Positions 1 to 6,274 of a DNA stretch of 6,274 bases are shown in pieces. Position 1 is the stretch's first letter. The number at the start of each line of letters is the position of its first letter. The DNA lies in NCBI GenBank assembly GCA_937888735.1, contig CALASN010000175.1, positions 1 to 6,274 on the forward strand, given 5' to 3'. Both the position numbers and the translations under genes were made by a program. The notes beneath the pieces were generated by a model that saw only the letters and a program-made list of their open reading frames with translations, searched no databases and was not told the DNA's origin. Origin of the DNA: UBA5499 sp002426275. Its GTDB lineage: Bacteria; Bacillota; DTU084.

Positions 1-242
1 TAGCGACAACCGTCGGGCCTGCGCTGTGGACGCTGGATGTCAGCGGATTGATTACAGAACCGAAGATCCACGCCGGCGTAGAGTATGCGGTCACCAATAA
101 GCTTTTCCTGCGCGGCGGGTATAACGCCGGTATGTTTACGGCGGGCCTGGGTGTGCGCACGGGACGCTGGGTCGTAGATTACGCCTATAATACGCATCAG
201 GCAGGGGATGCGCAGAGGTTTTCAGTGGGAATCAATTTTTAA
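1..242 (+). CDS. C-terminal end of an outer-membrane beta-barrel protein (PorV/UPF0164/TraF-like), 5' truncated
   Basis: Only the last 79 residues are visible. The first complete codon is at position 3 and the frame is open to the window edge, so the true start lies upstream; the in-frame TTG at 48 is not needed as a start. The segment alternates polar and hydrophobic residues in strand-length runs joined by Gly-rich turns (IHAGVEYAV, LFLRGGYNAG, FTAGLGVRTG, WVVDYAYN) and ends FSVGINF, a typical outer-membrane sorting signal with terminal Phe. A strand with GVEY, then LRGGYN, then GLGVR, then DYAY is the pattern I associate with the end of UPF0164/PorV/TraF-like barrels; that is recall, not a search. 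The next gene begins 18 bases after the stop, so it is probably co-transcribed. Function is unknown; in Bacteroidota PorV-type barrels serve in protein secretion, which cannot be inferred from this fragment. Confidence 0.72.
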   Translation, partial: ATTVGPALWTLDVSGLITEPKIHAGVEYAVTNKLFLRGGYNAGMFTAGLGVRTGRWVVDYAYNTHQAGDAQRFSVGINF

Positions 243-252
243 GGAAAGGGGG
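241..252 (+). promoter_or_regulatory. Ribosome binding site for the gene at 261
   Basis: A purine-rich run (AAGGAAAGGGGG) overlaps the stop codon of the preceding gene and ends 8 bases before the ATG at 261. It fixes that ATG as the start. The overlap with the upstream stop suggests that translation of the two genes may be coupled. Confidence 0.55.
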
Positions 253-260
253 CTGAGGGA

Positions 261-1970
261 ATGACGGCTTCTAGGCGAGTCCCCGCTTTTGGCGCCTGGG
301 GTTTAGCGCTGATTTTGACGCTGGTCATAAACATAGTCGCCTCTGGAGAGGATAGCATTTCCGGAAGCGGCTTTTTCGCAAGCGATCCGGTGGGAGCTTT
401 TCTGCAGACTCCCGGCTGGGGGAACGATGCCAGCGCAGACAGCTCAGGGAATGGAGACGGCGCTTTGCAGGAGAAATTCTTGGAAGTGCAGAGCCAGATG
501 CGGAAAATTGATCTGGATTTGGCGGGGCTGCAGAGGAATTGGGAACAGTTAGAAAATAATAATACCACGCTTAAGTCCAAGCTGGGACTGTCCAGTGAAA
601 CGCGCTTTAACAGCACGCTTACTCCCGGCAACGGAGCTACGCCGAGTCTATACAGCGTTTTGCGCTTCAACACGCCGCTCGCAGGCAAGACGAATCTCTA
701 TTCCGAGTTATTTCTGCAGGGAGGAGCCGCTCTGGGCCCTTTGCGCATCACCACGCAGTTAGATTGGCAGGGGAGACCTTACAGTCTGCAAATGGGAAGA
801 TTTTGGTTTAAAAACACCTATTTTACCATCGCCAGAGCGCCGCGCGAAGATGACACCTGGAATGAAACGCGTTGCTCTTGGGACGGGATTCTCCTCTCCG
901 CCCGGCCGTGGGGCTTAAATTGGCGGGGATTTCTGGTGAGAAACGTCGACGGGAACGGCAGCAAGTATGATCGTTATACGCTTTTCAGCTCAATGAATTC
1001 TCCCATTCGGGGAGGAGAAATCAGTCTGACGTTTATGAAGGTTTTCGACGACACCAAAACCGCGGCGTCCGGCGCCGCCTATGAGAGCTCCACTGTGGGC
1101 TTATCGTTTAGATACCGCGGACAGTTATTGGGACGCTCCTTGGAGGCGAATGGAGAGAGCAATGTCAATCGCTTGGATCAAGACAGAAACGGTGGGCCGT
1201 TTCCGTCTTGGGAGTATGCCGTGCGCGCCGAGGGCAAGCTCTGGCTAAAAGTGCCGCTGAAGTTTAATTACTATAGCATCAGCAGGGACTACCCTCTGGC
1301 GAATACGGCAATCCAGCCATTATCTTCATCCTTCATCTGGCAGTATGAAGAAAACCCCTACATTCCTTATTATCTGTCCAATCTCCACTATTTTGAGTTG
1401 GCCACAGTTCCCATCCAGCTGGGCGAATGGGGGAACTGGACCGTCACCGGCGCCTATGCCAAAGAGAATACGCCCACAGGCAAAGTCGAGAAAAGGTTCA
1501 GTCACGGAAAGCTAAACTGTACGGCCAATCTGGGCGCTCTTCTTTCAGCGCCCCTGGCAAAGAGCGCCAAAATGACTGGAGAGCTAGATATTTATAATAC
1601 CGCAGCTAGAGGCGAGCTTGCTGTGAGGCAAAATGTCGGCAGAGTAAGCCTCATTGCCCAGATCTTACCGAATGTAAACATAGAGCTTGGCTATCAACAA
1701 TTTTATCTCCAAGATCTGCTGAGCGATCAGCCGCCGCAGTTACAAAGCGTACCGTTTGCGATCGGGAGTTTCAACGTGTTTAACTCTATTTTCAACTGGA
1801 AATATTATCCGCTTTTTTCGCAGAATTCTCCGGTGGCGCACAGGCACAAGCTGGAATGGAGAACGCCGGTGGGACCGTCTACATCGCTACGGCTTACCTA
1901 TGAGCTCAGTAGAAGCGAAAGCGTAAATCAAACTCAGCAGCTCGCTGTGGAATATTGGAGCGGATTTTAA
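261..1970 (+). CDS. Exported coiled-coil / outer-membrane beta-barrel protein (putative porin)
   Basis: This is a complete 569-residue protein. Residues 1-29 form a signal peptide: basic Arg5-Arg6, a hydrophobic core at about 12-27, and likely cleavage near Ser28/Gly29. Residues 30-67 are a Gly/Ser/Asp-rich linker. Residues 68-110 form a heptad-like coiled coil (LQEKFLEVQSQM through LKSKLGL). From about 112 to 569 the chain is a succession of amphipathic strands with many Tyr, Trp and Phe and Gly/Asn/Asp turns. It ends YWSGF, with a terminal Phe as in outer-membrane barrels. The order signal peptide, periplasmic coiled coil, barrel resembles ScrY- and DcaP-type substrate-specific porins, but I see no family-specific motif, so the porin role is inferred. 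It lies 18 bases after one barrel gene and 13 bases before another of the same layout, probably in one operon. It could instead be an assembly or adhesion barrel. The ATG at 261 is chosen because it follows a purine-rich Shine-Dalgarno run and directly precedes the signal peptide. Confidence 0.75.
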   Translation: MTASRRVPAFGAWGLALILTLVINIVASGEDSISGSGFFASDPVGAFLQTPGWGNDASADSSGNGDGALQEKFLEVQSQMRKIDLDLAGLQRNWEQLENNNTTLKSKLGLSSETRFNSTLTPGNGATPSLYSVLRFNTPLAGKTNLYSELFLQGGAALGPLRITTQLDWQGRPYSLQMGRFWFKNTYFTIARAPREDDTWNETRCSWDGILLSARPWGLNWRGFLVRNVDGNGSKYDRYTLFSSMNSPIRGGEISLTFMKVFDDTKTAASGAAYESSTVGLSFRYRGQLLGRSLEANGESNVNRLDQDRNGGPFPSWEYAVRAEGKLWLKVPLKFNYYSISRDYPLANTAIQPLSSSFIWQYEENPYIPYYLSNLHYFELATVPIQLGEWGNWTVTGAYAKENTPTGKVEKRFSHGKLNCTANLGALLSAPLAKSAKMTGELDIYNTAARGELAVRQNVGRVSLIAQILPNVNIELGYQQFYLQDLLSDQPPQLQSVPFAIGSFNVFNSIFNWKYYPLFSQNSPVAHRHKLEWRTPVGPSTSLRLTYELSRSESVNQTQQLAVEYWSGF

Positions 1971-1976
1971 AGGAGG
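1969..1976 (+). promoter_or_regulatory. Strong ribosome binding site for the gene at 1984
   Basis: AAAGGAGG is a near-consensus Shine-Dalgarno sequence placed 7 bases before the ATG at 1984. Its first two bases are the last two of the preceding TAA stop. A ribosome finishing the upstream gene therefore sits on this site, which favours coupled translation of the two barrel proteins. Confidence 0.8.
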
Positions 1977-1983
1977 CTGGCAA

Positions 1984-3777
1984 ATGAAACGCGCGTTAAT
2001 ATCTCTGCTTGTGATTTTTGTCTGCGCTGCTGCGGCGCAGGGGGAAGATTATCCGCTTCCTTTCCTGCAAATGCAGGAAGCGCAGCAGAATAATGCGGAG
2101 GAGATAGAACAGCAATTATGGGATTTTCAATATCAATTGCATGCTGTGCAGAAAACCATTGATGATTTGCAAGAAGAGCAAAGCCGTTTTGCAACCGCGC
2201 AAAAGAGCGTGGAACTCAAAGGAAGCGGTGCCGCCAGGGTCAGCGTATTTTCCATCAAAGGCCCCGGAGCCGCTTCGGCTTTGGACTTTTTGGGACGCCC
2301 GCTGGCTTACGATCCGGTGGAAGCGGGCGCCCAGAGCGACGGCAGCAAAGCCAATGAAACCCATAGGCTCTCTTTTATTGGCAGGCCGTCTGCCAATATT
2401 ACCATCACAGCCGGCATCAAAGGCGCAAATATTTGGGCTGGCTCATGGCAATTTTCAGTTGATCATCTTTCGATTGCCACGGACTTTGCCCAGCTTAAAA
2501 CTGTGGCTGGAACTTATTGGGCGGAGTTCACTCCCCTGACGCTGTCTTATCCTTCATATCCTATCTGGTTTGAATCAGAACTCTTTAGCGATTTGAAATC
2601 AGCGTACCAGGAAGAACAGGGGATCAAAGGGACTGGCAGACGATTGGGGGGACTGTGGGGCCAATACCAAATTGATAAATTCAGCGTTCAGGCGCTGGCA
2701 GCCAAGCTGCGCAGCAGAGACGGAGCCAGTCCCGGACCGCGGCATCGTTTTCTTACCGGCCTGCAGTTGAGGCTTTTGCCGCAAGAGAACGTTGCCGTAG
2801 GGATTAATTGGTTGGAAATGAAAGATGATGTGGCTTCCGGCTCGGGCGCGGCGGTGGACGGTAAAACTCTGGGTCTCACATTGCAGGCCCGGAAGTTGTG
2901 GCGCGATTTGTCATTCAATGGAGAATATGTAAGCAGCGGCTATAATCCGGATCTGACGCGGCTTTGCCCTGTGGCAGAAGATCGCGCGTTATCCGGGGAG
3001 CTGCTGTGGGAGACTAAACAGGCGAGCGCCCTGCTGCGCTTCTGGCAGGCCGGAGCGCTCTACCTGGCGCCCGCCGCCCAGTCTCGAGATTATGCGCTTT
3101 CGGATCCGGGAATATTCGGCCCGCAGAACGCGCTGACGCTCATGGGAGGAAGCAATGCGGAGGCGGCAAACGAAGCTCTGCCTTACGGACTTGCCACCCC
3201 CAACCGCCGTGGCGTGCAGCTGGCGACCGCCTATAAGTGGCAGCGAGCGAAAGTTGCGGCCCAAGGCGTCTATTTGCGAGAACTCTTTCCAGCCTTTCAA
3301 GACGGCAGCCTGAGCGATAGCTTCTCTGCGCTGCGCACCTATGGTGTGGCCAGAATCGGCGGCGAGATTTCCTTGCAAAAGCTGCTTCCCATAGGGCAGA
3401 AGAAGTATCCGCAGCGGCCGTTGCAAGTTTTGGGGCAGGTTGAGTTACGCTCCGCCGCCAGATCTCAGGATGGAGCCAGCGCAGTGGACACGCGGCTTTC
3501 TCTGCGAGACACCGTGGTAGACGTGGCCCTGAGCTACGAGCTGCAGCCTGGCTGGAAAATCCTGCTCGGCAACAAACTGACCGGCAAAGTCGGTTCCGCT
3601 GCCGCAGAGTCCGTGCGGCAGAGACATAATACTTTCATGCTCGGCTTGAAACTCGCCATCTCCCCGCAAGTCCAGGCGAGCCTCACGCGGCAATTCGTTT
3701 CTTTCACTGATCAAGTGGCGGAAACACATTCTTTCGACGGCAATCTCTCTACATTGAAACTGGAAGCACGCTTTTAA
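1984..3777 (+). CDS. Second exported coiled-coil / outer-membrane beta-barrel protein (putative porin)
   Basis: This is a complete 597-residue protein with the same plan as its upstream neighbour. The signal peptide has Lys2-Arg3, a hydrophobic core at 5-18 and probable cleavage in the AAAAQG stretch around residues 18-20. A Gln/Glu-rich coiled coil covers about 28-75 (EEIEQQLWDFQYQL through IDDLQEEQSRF). A long body of alternating strands and turns runs from about 78 to the end. The protein ends LKLEARF, with terminal Phe. Strand-like segments such as NITITAGIKG, FSVQALAAKL and SLTRQFVSF support a barrel. Sequence similarity to the upstream protein beyond shared layout is not obvious by eye, so they may be distant paralogues or convergent. 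By analogy with sugar porins that carry a periplasmic coiled coil, and because a secreted glycoside hydrolase follows, glycan or oligosaccharide passage is a reasonable guess. No domain was recognised that proves it. The ATG at 1984 has a strong Shine-Dalgarno site and starts the signal peptide. Confidence 0.78.
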   Translation: MKRALISLLVIFVCAAAAQGEDYPLPFLQMQEAQQNNAEEIEQQLWDFQYQLHAVQKTIDDLQEEQSRFATAQKSVELKGSGAARVSVFSIKGPGAASALDFLGRPLAYDPVEAGAQSDGSKANETHRLSFIGRPSANITITAGIKGANIWAGSWQFSVDHLSIATDFAQLKTVAGTYWAEFTPLTLSYPSYPIWFESELFSDLKSAYQEEQGIKGTGRRLGGLWGQYQIDKFSVQALAAKLRSRDGASPGPRHRFLTGLQLRLLPQENVAVGINWLEMKDDVASGSGAAVDGKTLGLTLQARKLWRDLSFNGEYVSSGYNPDLTRLCPVAEDRALSGELLWETKQASALLRFWQAGALYLAPAAQSRDYALSDPGIFGPQNALTLMGGSNAEAANEALPYGLATPNRRGVQLATAYKWQRAKVAAQGVYLRELFPAFQDGSLSDSFSALRTYGVARIGGEISLQKLLPIGQKKYPQRPLQVLGQVELRSAARSQDGASAVDTRLSLRDTVVDVALSYELQPGWKILLGNKLTGKVGSAAAESVRQRHNTFMLGLKLAISPQVQASLTRQFVSFTDQVAETHSFDGNLSTLKLEARF

Positions 3778-3791
3778 TATTGTAAAAGACG

Positions 3792-3817
3792 GTAGCGTCG
3801 TCTGAGATTAACGCTAC
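3792..3817 (+). promoter_or_regulatory. Intercistronic hairpin directly upstream of the hydrolase ribosome binding site
   Basis: GTAGCGT at 3792-3798 pairs perfectly with ACGCTAC at 3811-3817, giving a 7-bp stem with a 12-base loop. A competing 5-bp stem, AGACG with CGTCT (3788-3792 and 3799-3803), shares part of the left arm and loop, so the two folds are mutually exclusive. The right arm ends at the base just before the Shine-Dalgarno sequence. There is no following U-run, so this is not a standard terminator. It could modulate initiation, protect or process the transcript between the barrel genes and the hydrolase, or have no role. Confidence 0.4.
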
Positions 3818-3824
3818 AAGGAGG
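3818..3824 (+). promoter_or_regulatory. Strong ribosome binding site for the glycoside hydrolase gene
   Basis: AAGGAGG is a consensus-like Shine-Dalgarno sequence 7 bases before the ATG at 3832. It sets the start of the large open frame that runs off the window and lies immediately after the hairpin right arm. Confidence 0.8.
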
Positions 3825-3831
3825 AAAGCAA

Positions 3832-6274
3832 ATGAATTGGAAAGGCGCCGGCCTGGTTACGTTTTTATGCCTGATCAACTGCCTCTTTTGCTTTCAGGCT
3901 GCGGCGGAAAATAACTTCCCGCTGGAGCTGGAATTACCGTTTACAAGCGTAAACTGGCAAAGCGGCGGGCAGAACCGCGGGCCTGAGGTGGCAAACAAGT
4001 TGGTCTCCAGCCCGCTGAAGGTTGGCGAGCAATCTCTGGAACTGGCATACGATTTTCTCGGCGTGGCAGGGCAGCTCAATAATTGCAGTTATTCAACGTT
4101 CCTACCGCTTCCCGAGACTGCGAAGGTATTGCGGATCTGGCTTTACGGAGACAATTCCGGGCATTGTTTTATCCTTCGCCTGCTGGATGAGGGAGGACAA
4201 ACATTTCAATACTGGGGCGTGCCCATCAACTGGAGGGGCTGGAAGCAAGTTCAGTTTAAGCTGGGAGCGCCTCTGCAAGGTTATTGGGGAGGCGCCAATG
4301 ACGGCGTGATGCATGGCAAGCTTAGCATTCCTTGTTTTTTAATCGAATCCCGACCCCAAACCGCGGTAACTAAAGGAAAAATATATATCGGCGGCGTCAG
4401 CGTCATTGCGGATCAGAAAAAGCCCGAGCTGGAATTGCCCTTTACCAGCGTAAACTGGCAAAGCGGCGGGCAGAACCACGGGCCTGAGGCGGCAAATAGG
4501 TTGGTCTCCAGCCCGCTGAAGGTCGGCGAGCAATCTCTGGAACTGGCATATGATTTCCTCAAGGCGGAAGAGGAGCCGAATTACTGCGCTTATTCAACTT
4601 TCTTACCGCTCCCTGAGCCAGCGGATCTGGTGAAGATCTGGCTCTACGGCGACAGTTCCGGCCATCGTTTTATCCTTCGTCTGAGCGATGCGGAGGGGCA
4701 AATATTTCAGTACGGGGGCGTTCCCATCAATTGGAAAGGGTGGAAGCTAATTGAGTTTAAGCTGGGAGCGGCAGCCGATCATTGGGGAGGCGTCGACGAC
4801 GGCGTGATGCATGGCAAGCTGAGCATTGCTTCCTTCTTAGTTGAACTCAACCCTCAATCTACAGCCAGCAAGGGAAAAATATATATCGGCGGCGTTGGCG
4901 CGGCTCCGCAATGGACAGAGAACCAAGCGGGAGTGTCCTTTACAGATGTACGCTGGGAAAACGGCGGCCAACACCAAGGCCCCGAAACTGGAAATAGATT
5001 CGTCACTTACCCCTTAAAAGAAGGCGCACGTTCTTTAGAACTCACATACGATTTCCGCGGGGTGGCAGGACAGCTTAATAATTGCACTTATTCAACATCC
5101 CTGCCGCTTCCCGGGATGCCGGAGATATTGAGAATCTGGCTTTACGGCGATAGTTCCGGGCATTGTTTTATTCTTCGCCTGTTGGATGAGGGAGGACAAA
5201 CATTTCAATACTGGGGCGTCCCCATTAACTGGAGCGGCTGGAAGTTAGTCGAGGTAAATCTGGGAGCGCCCTCCGGCCACTGGGGTGGCTCTAATGACGG
5301 CGTGATGCATGGCAAGCTGAGCATTGCTTCCTTCTTAATTGAATCCCGTCCCCAAACCGCGGTAGCTAAGGGAAAAATATATGTGGGCGGCATCAGCGTC
5401 GTTTCACGGATCCGAGAATCCGAAAGCGTGACTGTGGACGTTACCAGCTCCAAATTGGGGAATATCTTTACAGAAGACGAGAGCGTTAAATTCTCGCTGC
5501 GCTTTAACAATTATTTGCCGCAGAGTCGACAGCTCTCCGTTCGCTATTGGGTTGAAACGCCCAATGATCGCTCTTTCCCGGGGAATACGTTGGCAGTTAC
5601 TCTGGCGGCTAACGGAAAAGCGAGCAAAGAGATCACGTTAGACACAATTAAGCTCAACGGCTGTTTTAATTTGCACTTACAGATCAGCAGTTCCGATCAG
5701 AAAATCATCTTCAAAAAAGCGATTCCCTTCAGTCGCTGTCTGGCTCCCAGCGAGAAGCCGAGCGCTAATATCTTAGGCGCGCAGACGCATTTTGCCCATG
5801 GCCTGAACCGTTATCCGCTGAAGGAAAACTTGGAGCTTTTGCGCTTGAGCGGCGTCGCCTGGTATCGGGATGAGATGTTTTGGGAATATGCGGAACTGAA
5901 AAAAGGCGAAGTGAAAGTCCTTCCCGAGTGGGACGAGCGAATCAAGAAATCTCTTCAAAACGGCTTGATACCTCTGCTGGAGTTGAACTCCGGAAATTCG
6001 CGCCATGGGGGAGGGGTTCCAGAAACGGAAGAGCAGCTTGCCGCCTGGGGCAATTATGTGCGGCAGATGGCGCTACATTTCCGCGGCAAAATCAATCACT
6101 TTGAAATCTGGAATGAGTTTAACGGCGGCATGGGCCTCAGCGAAGAGCAAAGAAAATGGTCCATAGCAGAAAAAGCCCGGCATTATATGGATATTCTGCA
6201 GGTGGCGTATAGAAAGATAAAAGAAGTCGCTCCAGAGGCGACTGTTGTCGGCTGCGCCACTGCAGGCGTGGACT
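3832..6274 (+). CDS. Secreted multidomain glycoside hydrolase (clan GH-A type) with three tandem CBM-like repeats, 3' truncated
   Basis: The frame is open from the ATG at 3832 to the window end, giving 814 complete residues with no stop. Residues 1-25 form a signal peptide: Lys4, a hydrophobic core at 8-21 and an AAA cleavage site before Glu26. Three homologous repeats follow at 32-191, 199-357 and 365-523, separated by 7-residue linkers. Each looks like a galactose-binding-type beta-sandwich, with conserved IWLYGD, SGH, LRL, FQY, GVPINW, GWK, WGG, DGVMHGKLSI and KGKIY. An Ig-like sandwich covers about 530-640. A TIM barrel opens at LGAQTHF (648-654), continues through WYRDE (677-681) and reaches FEIWNEF, where Asn761-Glu762 matches the acid/base motif of clan GH-A (GH5, GH39 and relatives). 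The nucleophile Glu and the rest of the barrel lie beyond the window. It probably cleaves a polysaccharide or glycoconjugate in the periplasm or outside the cell; family and substrate cannot be fixed. It follows two putative porin genes after 54 bases, which suggests a shared glycan-use function. Confidence 0.82.
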   Translation, partial: MNWKGAGLVTFLCLINCLFCFQAAAENNFPLELELPFTSVNWQSGGQNRGPEVANKLVSSPLKVGEQSLELAYDFLGVAGQLNNCSYSTFLPLPETAKVLRIWLYGDNSGHCFILRLLDEGGQTFQYWGVPINWRGWKQVQFKLGAPLQGYWGGANDGVMHGKLSIPCFLIESRPQTAVTKGKIYIGGVSVIADQKKPELELPFTSVNWQSGGQNHGPEAANRLVSSPLKVGEQSLELAYDFLKAEEEPNYCAYSTFLPLPEPADLVKIWLYGDSSGHRFILRLSDAEGQIFQYGGVPINWKGWKLIEFKLGAAADHWGGVDDGVMHGKLSIASFLVELNPQSTASKGKIYIGGVGAAPQWTENQAGVSFTDVRWENGGQHQGPETGNRFVTYPLKEGARSLELTYDFRGVAGQLNNCTYSTSLPLPGMPEILRIWLYGDSSGHCFILRLLDEGGQTFQYWGVPINWSGWKLVEVNLGAPSGHWGGSNDGVMHGKLSIASFLIESRPQTAVAKGKIYVGGISVVSRIRESESVTVDVTSSKLGNIFTEDESVKFSLRFNNYLPQSRQLSVRYWVETPNDRSFPGNTLAVTLAANGKASKEITLDTIKLNGCFNLHLQISSSDQKIIFKKAIPFSRCLAPSEKPSANILGAQTHFAHGLNRYPLKENLELLRLSGVAWYRDEMFWEYAELKKGEVKVLPEWDERIKKSLQNGLIPLLELNSGNSRHGGGVPETEEQLAAWGNYVRQMALHFRGKINHFEIWNEFNGGMGLSEEQRKWSIAEKARHYMDILQVAYRKIKEVAPEATVVGCATAGVD
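3925..4404 (+). repeat. CBM-like tandem repeat 1 of the glycoside hydrolase
   Basis: This encodes residues 32-191 of the hydrolase, from ELELPFTSVNW to KGKIYIGGVSV. Its first ~45 codons nearly match repeat 2, with three amino-acid changes by eye. Its middle and end match repeat 3: a 37-base run at 4184-4220 is identical to 5183-5219. It is one codon longer than the other copies, just before WGG. Together with its 7-residue linker it gives a period of about 167 codons. The likely role is carbohydrate binding, inferred from position and beta-sandwich pattern, since no CBM family is assigned. Cys residues lie before SYST, in SGHCF and in IPCF. Confidence 0.85.
4426..4902 (+). repeat. CBM-like tandem repeat 2 of the glycoside hydrolase
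   Basis: This encodes residues 199-357, from ELELPFTSVNW to KGKIYIGGVGA, and aligns with repeat 1 at roughly 70-75% amino-acid identity by eye. The N-terminal part is close to repeat 1. The DGVMHGKLSIASFL segment shares 42 identical bases (4798-4839) with repeat 3 (5296-5337). It is the most divergent copy in the loop after YDFL (KAEEEPNY instead of GVAGQLNN), and has Arg in SGHRF where repeats 1 and 3 have Cys. The loop change may alter ligand contact, which is inference. Confidence 0.85.
4924..5400 (+). repeat. CBM-like tandem repeat 3 of the glycoside hydrolase
   Basis: This encodes residues 365-523, ending KGKIYVGGISV. The first ~40 residues (VSFTDVRWENGGQHQGPETGNRF...) differ clearly from repeats 1 and 2. 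From YDFRGVAGQLNNC onward it tracks repeat 1 closely, including the ESRPQTAV stretch near the end. It therefore looks like a chimera of an older N-terminal part and a recently shared C-terminal part. It adjoins the Ig-like domain that leads into the catalytic barrel. Confidence 0.85.

Noticed and set aside
48..242. A separate small 64-residue gene starting at TTG 48
   Set aside because: The same frame is open upstream to the window edge, there is no good Shine-Dalgarno sequence before the TTG and no signal peptide, so it is the tail of a longer gene.
239..688. Minus-strand open frame of 149 codons across the start of the first coiled-coil barrel gene
   Set aside because: It lies opposite a gene with signal peptide, coiled coil and barrel pattern, shows no domain-like composition and has no convincing ribosome binding site; it is a shadow.
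2989..3729. Minus-strand open frames opposite the second barrel gene
   Set aside because: Their Arg/Leu/Gly/Ser-rich translation is typical of antisense reading, and the plus-strand gene accounts fully for the region.
3788..3817. Rho-independent terminator after the second barrel gene
   Set aside because: The stem is short with a 12-base loop and is followed by a purine-rich ribosome binding site, not a T-run.
3832..3906. Lipoprotein signal in the hydrolase (Cys17 or Cys20)
   Set aside because: The residues before these Cys (LINC, LFC) do not match a lipobox, while a normal AAA cleavage site follows at 23-25.
3925..5400. Assembly artefact or CRISPR-like array as the cause of the repeats
   Set aside because: The copies differ at many synonymous and amino-acid positions while keeping frame, and the ~498-base period is coding; this is a real protein repeat, not a duplicated read or a spacer array.
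4339..5510. Similar antisense open frames at 4339-4533 and 5205-5510
   Set aside because: They resemble each other only because the plus-strand repeats are duplicated; no independent coding signal is seen.

Overview
The window reads as one tightly packed, same-strand stretch of exported-protein genes from a diderm (Gram-negative-type) bacterium. Evidence for an outer membrane is the end of one beta-barrel protein, then two complete proteins with a signal peptide, a short N-terminal coiled coil and a long beta-strand-rich body ending in Phe, the usual last residue of an outer-membrane barrel. GC content looks slightly above one half by eye and is even across the genes. The lineage cannot be fixed from the sequence. 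The first gene resembles the PorV/UPF0164/TraF-like barrels found in many deep-branching and uncultured diderm phyla, and nothing looks like a typical proteobacterial locus.

Layout: positions 1-242 hold the C-terminus of a small barrel protein whose start lies outside the window. After 18 bases comes a 569-residue coiled-coil/barrel protein (261-1970). After 13 bases comes a second one of 597 residues (1984-3777). A 54-base gap with a 7-bp hairpin leads to a strong Shine-Dalgarno site and a large secreted glycoside hydrolase (3832 to beyond 6274). The hydrolase has a signal peptide, three tandem ~160-residue beta-sandwich (carbohydrate-binding-like) repeats, an Ig-like domain and the first half of a TIM-barrel catalytic domain with a Trp-Asn-Glu acid/base motif of clan GH-A. 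It is cut by the window edge.

Working model (inference): the four genes form one transcription unit for using a polysaccharide or glycoconjugate. The hydrolase binds its substrate through the repeats and cuts it, and the two coiled-coil barrels, similar in layout to ScrY-type sugar porins, let the products cross the outer membrane. No SusC/SusD pair, regulator or inner-membrane transporter is visible here. The most distinctive signal is the mosaic near-identity of the three hydrolase repeats at the DNA level, which suggests recent duplication and exchange between copies. No promoter, RNA gene, mobile element or CRISPR array was found, and no gap exceeds 60 bases.
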